Source: Candidatus Hydrogenedentes bacterium UBA2224 (GTDB taxonomy: Bacteria; Hydrogenedentota; Hydrogenedentia; Hydrogenedentales; SLHB01). From it: a DNA stretch of 16,094 bases. Below, piece after piece: positions 12,459 through 16,094 of this stretch (positions are counted from its first letter, which is position 1; each line of letters starts with the position of its first letter). The stretch is taken from contig DDYW01000137.1 of assembly GCA_002348185.1 (NCBI GenBank), forward strand, positions 6,858 through 22,951, given 5' to 3'. A model generated the notes under the pieces. It was not told the origin of the DNA. It saw only the letters and a program-made list of their open reading frames with translations, and did no database searches. The position numbers and the translations under genes were made by a program.

Positions 12459-14141
12459 CTAGATGTCCCCGTTCGAACTCGTGAATTCTCGAGGCAGGAC
12501 AACGAGGTGTTCCCCATCAAACGTATACCACGTCCGTCCCTGCCATGCTGCGAGTGCCGCCGGGTTCGGCCGGACCTCAAGCGCGGTGAGTTCTCCTGCG
12601 ACATTGGCTCCACGGAGGGTCACGCCCCCCCACGGCGTCTCGATCGCCGTGTTTGACGGATACTGCTGGAACTCATAGCCCTTGTGCGGAAACAGAAACG
12701 TCGTGGCGGGATCGGCCGGTGTCACGCGCCAGGACGCCGCGTCTGCTTTCTCGATCGCGATTCCCCGGCGGGCGGGCTCCACCGGAAGCATCACAAACGC
12801 CAGAACCTCGGGCTCCAGATCCTGCCGGCCGGTCTCCAGGCGCATCCGCATCTCGAAATAGTGCAGCAGCGCCGGAACATCCGCCACCGCGCCCGGAGCG
12901 CAAAGGACGACCGGGCCGCATAGGCCCTCTTCGGCGACGGCGTGTCTGAATTCGTCAATAAACGCGCGAGTCACGCGATCCGTCTCTTTCCAGGCGGTCT
13001 TGCGCGCTTCGAGTTGCACCGTATAGGCAAGCAGTACCGCGAGCATCACGAGCGCCGCGGTCCATTCCCGGCGAGCAAGCCCCGCCGGTGCGAACCCCGC
13101 CAGGGCCAGGCAGAACCCCACCGAGGGCAGGTACAAAGTCCAGGGGCTCATGGTGCGGATCAGCACCAGGGCCGTGATGACCGTCCACGCCATTCCCGCG
13201 GCCACGGGCAGCGAGCAGATGCGGCGTCGCAGGGACCAGAACAGGCCGGCCAGCACGGCAAGGACTATCAGCACGCCCCATGGATATTCCCGGACGAGTG
13301 CCCGCAATGATAGATGGAATGGAAACACCAGATAGCGCGCGGCAAGCCGGATGACCATCAGGACGTGTCCGGGCGTCACATCGAGCGCGAACAGCGTATT
13401 CTCCGCGGGCATGCGCGTCAGCCGCAGCGCCATAAACCCCGCCGCGACGGAGGCCATCGGCAATGCGCAGACGAGCGCCGTTCGAAAACGGGCGCGGAGC
13501 GACGCTGCGTCCGTCTTGAGCAGGGCCAGCCCGAACCAGGCGCACGGCAGGGTATACGCCATTTCCTTGGCGGTGAACGCCAGCACTCCGGCCGATACGC
13601 TCAAGAGCAGCAGCCAGGCGCCCCGTTTCTTCATGAACAGGCCGAACAGCGTCACGGAAGCGAGGTAAAAGAACGCGCACAGGAGTTCCATGCGACAGGA
13701 TATCCACCACACCGCGGTCTCGTGCACGGGATGTAGCGCGAACAACAGGGCGGTCCAGAAGGCCAGGGTCCCGGGCCGGTCAGGCAGGGCCACCCGCACC
13801 AGCGCAAAGACCAGCAGCGTATTGCCGAGATGCAGCATCAGGTTGGTCAGGCGATGACCCGAAGGCGTCCAGCCCCACAGCGCGGCGTCGCATCCATGGG
13901 AAAGCAGCGTCAGCGGGCGGTAGTACGGCGGGGAGCCGGCCTCCCCCGTAAGCCGGTTGCCCAGCCACGGTTTCCAGAACGCGGGGCCAACGGCCTCCCG
14001 GCCCCAGGTAACCAGGGCGACATCGTCGCTCAGAAACGCGACCCCGAGAACGCCATGTCCCAGGAACACCGTGGCGCACACTGCCGCCAATACGACCACG
14101 ACGGGCATACGGGAACGTCTCACGGGTTCGGGCAACGTCAT
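12459..14141 (-). CDS. GT-C/TMTC-like polytopic membrane protein
   Basis: A 560-residue protein with roughly nine to eleven hydrophobic segments in the first 390 residues, followed by a soluble C-terminal part. Features shared with TMTC/PMT-like GT-C glycosyltransferases are an Asp pair in the first loop (FLSDDVAL, D39-D40), YYRPLTLLSHGCDAALWG (73-90), SGHRLTNLMLHLGN (94-107) and ALHPVHETAVWWISCR (135-150). Relatives usually use polyprenyl-phosphate sugars at the membrane's outer face. Unlike most bacterial proteins with this module, no TPR repeats follow; the C-terminal ~170 residues (FLFPHKGYEFQQYPSN, WQGRTWYTFDGEH) look like a strand-rich domain I cannot name. The start is uncertain: the first ATG (14141) lacks a clear ribosome-binding site and M12 (14108) is an alternative. 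The acceptor is unknown. Confidence 0.8.
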   Translation of the reverse strand: MTLPEPVRRSRMPVVVVLAAVCATVFLGHGVLGVAFLSDDVALVTWGREAVGPAFWKPWLGNRLTGEAGSPPYYRPLTLLSHGCDAALWGWTPSGHRLTNLMLHLGNTLLVFALVRVALPDRPGTLAFWTALLFALHPVHETAVWWISCRMELLCAFFYLASVTLFGLFMKKRGAWLLLLSVSAGVLAFTAKEMAYTLPCAWFGLALLKTDAASLRARFRTALVCALPMASVAAGFMALRLTRMPAENTLFALDVTPGHVLMVIRLAARYLVFPFHLSLRALVREYPWGVLIVLAVLAGLFWSLRRRICSLPVAAGMAWTVITALVLIRTMSPWTLYLPSVGFCLALAGFAPAGLARREWTAALVMLAVLLAYTVQLEARKTAWKETDRVTRAFIDEFRHAVAEEGLCGPVVLCAPGAVADVPALLHYFEMRMRLETGRQDLEPEVLAFVMLPVEPARRGIAIEKADAASWRVTPADPATTFLFPHKGYEFQQYPSNTAIETPWGGVTLRGANVAGELTALEVRPNPAALAAWQGRTWYTFDGEHLVVLPREFTSSNGDI

Positions 14142-14378
14142 CAGCGGTCCAGCGTTCGCGCCGCGGCGCGCACCGGTTCCCGGCCGGCCATCGCATGTGC
14201 GGCCTGCTCGGGTGCTCTTTGTGGCCTATTGAACATCAGGCTTTCCCCGCTGCGGCAGGATTGCTGCCGCCATGCTCGCATCATACCATGGCGATTTGCG
14301 CAATCCCCACGCCGGACGGCACAATGCCTCTCCGAATGGCCCGCGCCGAAGGGGAGCGCAGATTCCCGGGAACACGTC
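14142..14378. other. Divergent intergenic region before glycerate kinase
   Basis: 237 nt separate the divergent GT-C and glycerate kinase genes. A perfect 7-bp hairpin lies at 14252-14258/14264-14270 (GCGGCAG, loop GATTG, CTGCCGC). TTGCTG (14261-14266) and TACCAT (14284-14289) with 17 nt between form a weak promoter candidate for glycerate kinase that overlaps the hairpin. No small gene is convincing. Confidence 0.4.
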
Positions 14379-15530
14379 ATGAAGATCGCCATTGCGCCGG
14401 ATTCGTTCAAGGAATGCCTCTCCGCCGTCGAGGTAGCCGGGGCTATTGCCAAAGGCGTCCGCCGTGCGCTCCCGGACTGCGACACGGTCTGCGTACCCAT
14501 GGCCGATGGCGGCGAGGGCACCGTCGACGCCCTCGTCGCGGCAACGAACGGCCGTATCGTCGAATTGACGGCGACCGGGCCCATGGGCACGCCGGTGGCG
14601 ACACGATACGGTCTGCTCGGCGATGGAGGGAGTGCCGTAATCGAGATGGCGGCGGTGTCCGGCCTGCCCCTCGTGCCTCCCGAAACGCGTGATCCGCGCA
14701 TCGCCACGACATACGGGACGGGCGAACTGCTCCGCGATGCCCTGGACCGCGGGGCATCCCGCATCATCATCGGGCTCGGCGGCAGCGCGACCAACGATGG
14801 CGGCGCGGGCGCGGCCCAGGCCCTCGGCGTCTCGCTGCGCGACGCTGGCGGCCGCGAACTGCCTCCGGGAGGGGCCGCCCTGGCGCGCCTGGCAACGATT
14901 GATCTTTCGAGACGGCATCCCCGGCTCCACCCGTGCGTGCTCGAGGTCGCCTGCGACGTCGACAACCCGCTCTGCGGTCCAACGGGCGCGAGCCGTGTCT
15001 ATGGCCCTCAGAAAGGCGCTGCGCCGGCGGTGGTTGACGAACTGGACGCCGCGCTGCGGCATTTCGGAGAAGTCATCGAGGCGCAACTGGGCGTTCCGGT
15101 GCTTGACGTGCCCGGCGCGGGCGCGGCAGGGGGGCTGGGCGCCGGTCTGGTCGCATTTGCGGGCGGGGTCTTGCGGCCCGGGGTGGATATTGTGGCCGAC
15201 GCCTGCCACCTGACATCCCGGATTGCCGGGACGGAGCTGGTCATCACCGCCGAGGGCCGCATCGACGGCCAGACGCCTCACGGCAAGACCCCGGCGGGGG
15301 TCGCCAGGGCGGCGCGCCAACTGGGCATACCCGTTGTGGCGATTGCGGGGAGTCTCGGGCCCGGCCATGAAGCCGTGCACGATTGCGGGATACGCGAGGT
15401 GATTCCCATCCAGGCCGGCACCATGCCCCTCGCGGAGGCGATGGCGCGCGCACCCGAACTCCTGGCCGCGGCGGCCGAACGCGTCGCGCGAGCCTGGGCG
15501 CGCAAGCACCGGAGGAGCAGACAAACGTAA
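14379..15530 (+). CDS. Glycerate kinase (GarK/GlxK family)
   Basis: A 383-residue glycerate kinase of the GarK/GlxK family, which phosphorylates D-glycerate with ATP, in characterised members mainly giving 2-phosphoglycerate. Signatures are PDSFKECLSA (7-16), MADGGEGT (41-48), GLGGSATNDGGAGAAQALG (from 132), CDVDNPLCGP and TAEGRIDGQTPHGKTP (E292-R294, D296). The length matches the family. The frame is open far upstream, but only the ATG at 14379 begins the conserved MKIAIAPDSFK; the ribosome-binding site is poor (GGGAA). The enzyme fits with the hydroxypyruvate-isomerase-like gene at 11211, but the two are on separate transcripts. A terminator starts directly after the stop codon. The gene could not be assigned to garK or glxK specifically. 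Confidence 0.95.
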   Translation: MKIAIAPDSFKECLSAVEVAGAIAKGVRRALPDCDTVCVPMADGGEGTVDALVAATNGRIVELTATGPMGTPVATRYGLLGDGGSAVIEMAAVSGLPLVPPETRDPRIATTYGTGELLRDALDRGASRIIIGLGGSATNDGGAGAAQALGVSLRDAGGRELPPGGAALARLATIDLSRRHPRLHPCVLEVACDVDNPLCGPTGASRVYGPQKGAAPAVVDELDAALRHFGEVIEAQLGVPVLDVPGAGAAGGLGAGLVAFAGGVLRPGVDIVADACHLTSRIAGTELVITAEGRIDGQTPHGKTPAGVARAARQLGIPVVAIAGSLGPGHEAVHDCGIREVIPIQAGTMPLAEAMARAPELLAAAAERVARAWARKHRRSRQT

Positions 15531-15570
15531 CGCCGCTGCAGGCTCTGGGAGGCCCCGCAGCGGCGAATTT
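15531..15570. terminator. Bidirectional terminator between glycerate kinase and rpmG
   Basis: CGCCGCTGC (15531-15539) pairs with GCAGCGGCG (15557-15565), a perfect 9-bp stem whose loop contains a further GGC/GCC pairing (15541-15543/15552-15554). It starts at the base after the glycerate kinase stop and is followed by AATTTCG. It lies 32 nt past the rpmG stop on the other strand, so it can serve both convergent genes. Confidence 0.7.
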
Positions 15571-15597
15571 CGTGTCAAACTGGTTGACGGACGCGCG

Positions 15598-15765
15598 CTA
15601 CTTCTTTTCGCGGTGGACCGTGTGTTTGCGCAGACGCGGGTTGTATTTCTTCAACTCCAGGCGGCCTGTCGTATTGCGCACGTTCTTGAATGTGTGATAC
15701 CGCGAAGTGCCCGGCGCTTCGGTGCACTCCAGGATAACCTGCATGCGGTTTTCTTTCTTCGCCAC
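15598..15765 (-). CDS. rpmG: 50S ribosomal protein L33, zinc-free form, GTG start
   Basis: A 55-residue basic protein of the large ribosomal subunit. The sequence reads VAKKENRMQVILECTEAPGT, then SRYHTFKN, GRLELKKYNPRLRKHTVHRE and KK, which aligns along its whole length with bacterial L33 (family hallmarks LELKKYNP and RKHTVHRE). Only one cysteine (C14) is present, so this is the C-minus form without the zinc ribbon. Translation starts at GTG (15765), supported by GGAGG at 15774-15778, 8 nt upstream; with an ATG-only rule the gene would be missed. A good promoter sits directly upstream. It is not next to rpmB, secE, nusG or a tRNA gene, its common neighbours. Confidence 0.96.
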   Translation of the reverse strand: MAKKENRMQVILECTEAPGTSRYHTFKNVRNTTGRLELKKYNPRLRKHTVHREKK

Positions 15766-15786
15766 GGTCGAATCCTCCGTTCGTAA

Positions 15787-15814
15787 GCTATACGCAGCGG
15801 CTGCGTTGTGTCCA
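15787..15814 (-). promoter_or_regulatory. rpmG promoter with palindrome in its spacer
   Basis: On the minus strand TGGACA (15814-15809) and TATAGC (15792-15787) are 16 nt apart. They match five and four of six consensus bases. The predicted transcript start near 15780 leaves a leader of about 15 nt containing the GGAGG site. The spacer contains a perfect inverted repeat, ACGCAGC-G-GCTGCGT (15792-15806). Confidence 0.6.
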
Positions 15815-15860
15815 TCCCGATATGCGCTGGCTTCCGAAAGAAACCCCTTTCGCGCACGAA

Positions 15861-15960
15861 CCGGAATTATGCGAAATCCCGGGACCCCGTGTCAAATCTC
15901 CGCGACAACGGGGGACAACCCACCTCACGCCAGGGGGGCCGCCCGGGCCCGCCGGGCCCC
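15861..15960. repeat. Cluster of three hairpins upstream of rpmG
   Basis: Three inverted repeats lie in succession. The first is 15861-15868/15875-15882 (CCGG and ATT arms, one A·C mismatch). The second is 15885-15893/15904-15913 (CCCCGTGTC against GACAACGGGG, one bulge). The third is 15945-15950/15954-15959 (GGGCCC-GCC-GGGCCC) within a G/C-only run. No T tract follows. The arrangement resembles the hairpin series at the left end of the window. Confidence 0.45.
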
Positions 15961-15983
15961 AGCTCGGCGCCGTCCTCTCCAGG

Positions 15984-16024
15984 AATGCAGGCGTCTCGCC
16001 TGCGCTATGAGATTCCCGTTCTTT
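15984..16024 (+). repeat. Third copy of the palindromic repeat
   Basis: The core GCAGGCG-TCT-CGCCTGC (15987-16003) is the same palindrome as at 11-27 and 56-72. Similarity continues past it: GCGCTA, AGAT and CCCGTTCTT follow in the same order as after the copy at 56-72 (to about position 94), with a one-base length difference. This shows a repeat unit of about 40 bp rather than chance palindromes. No partner in inverted orientation is seen nearby. Confidence 0.7.
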
Positions 16025-16094
16025 TCCCGTGTGGGACCGGTCAGGTGTAGGACCACCGCCCTCGCCGGCCATCCGAACGGGGACACGTTGTCGC

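Larger units (their letters stand above)
15782..16094. other. Non-coding region upstream of rpmG
   Basis: About 310 nt without a convincing gene on either strand. It holds the rpmG promoter, the three-hairpin cluster, the palindromic repeat and an unremarkable last 70 nt. I looked for a tRNA and found no cloverleaf. Confidence 0.5.

Noticed and set aside
14226..15578. Minus-strand open frame of 450 codons
   Set aside because: Antisense to glycerate kinase and runs through the terminator hairpin at 15531-15565.
15782..15860. tRNA gene upstream of rpmG
   Set aside because: L33 genes often adjoin tRNAs, but no acceptor stem or TψC-arm pattern could be found here.

Overview
The window reads as chromosomal DNA from a high-GC, Gram-negative-type bacterium. 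The evidence is strong G/C bias at third codon positions, canonical Shine-Dalgarno sites, a lipoprotein with a lipobox, and an exported thiol peroxidase. The mix of TIM-barrel sugar isomerases, a Gfo/Idh/MocA oxidoreductase, a zinc-free L33 and short palindromic repeats would fit an environmental lineage such as Hydrogenedentota or Planctomycetota. That placement is a guess from general knowledge, not something the sequence proves.

Layout. Positions 1-544 are non-coding and rich in repeats: an inverted pair of palindromes, three small hairpins and a candidate promoter leading into sodB. Positions 545-3157 hold three forward genes: Fe-type superoxide dismutase, a class I methyltransferase and the ribosome-assembly GTPase RsgA. 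Positions 3158-5360 hold a two-gene unit (TIM-barrel sugar isomerase/epimerase, then Gfo/Idh/MocA dehydrogenase) with a promoter-like sequence and structured leader in front and a strong hairpin terminator behind. Positions 5512-9757 hold four forward genes: a small CbiX-like chelatase, a VAO/4-cresol-dehydrogenase-type flavoprotein, an exported Bcp-type peroxiredoxin and a uronate-isomerase/amidohydrolase-like enzyme. A parvulin-like lipoprotein (minus) follows, convergent with these. Next come a small membrane protein and a hydroxypyruvate-isomerase-like gene (plus), then a zinc-ribbon protein and a GT-C/TMTC-like membrane protein (both minus). The window closes with a glycerate kinase (plus), a bidirectional terminator, a GTG-started rpmG (L33, minus) and a second hairpin-rich non-coding stretch carrying another copy of the palindrome found at the left end.

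How the genes work together. There is one coherent metabolic theme: sugar and sugar-acid oxidation or isomerisation (two TIM-barrel isomerases, a Gfo/Idh/MocA enzyme, a uronate-isomerase-like enzyme, glycerate kinase). Hydroxypyruvate isomerase and glycerate kinase could bracket a route to phosphoglycerate, but the connecting tartronate semialdehyde reductase is not here. SodB and the exported peroxiredoxin are oxidative-stress enzymes. The rest is housekeeping (RsgA, L33) or envelope related (parvulin lipoprotein, GT-C protein). I found no CRISPR array, transposase, phage gene, tRNA or rRNA, and nothing that convincingly forms a new multi-gene system. The most unusual signals are the palindromic repeats at both ends and a perfect palindrome inside the rpmG promoter.
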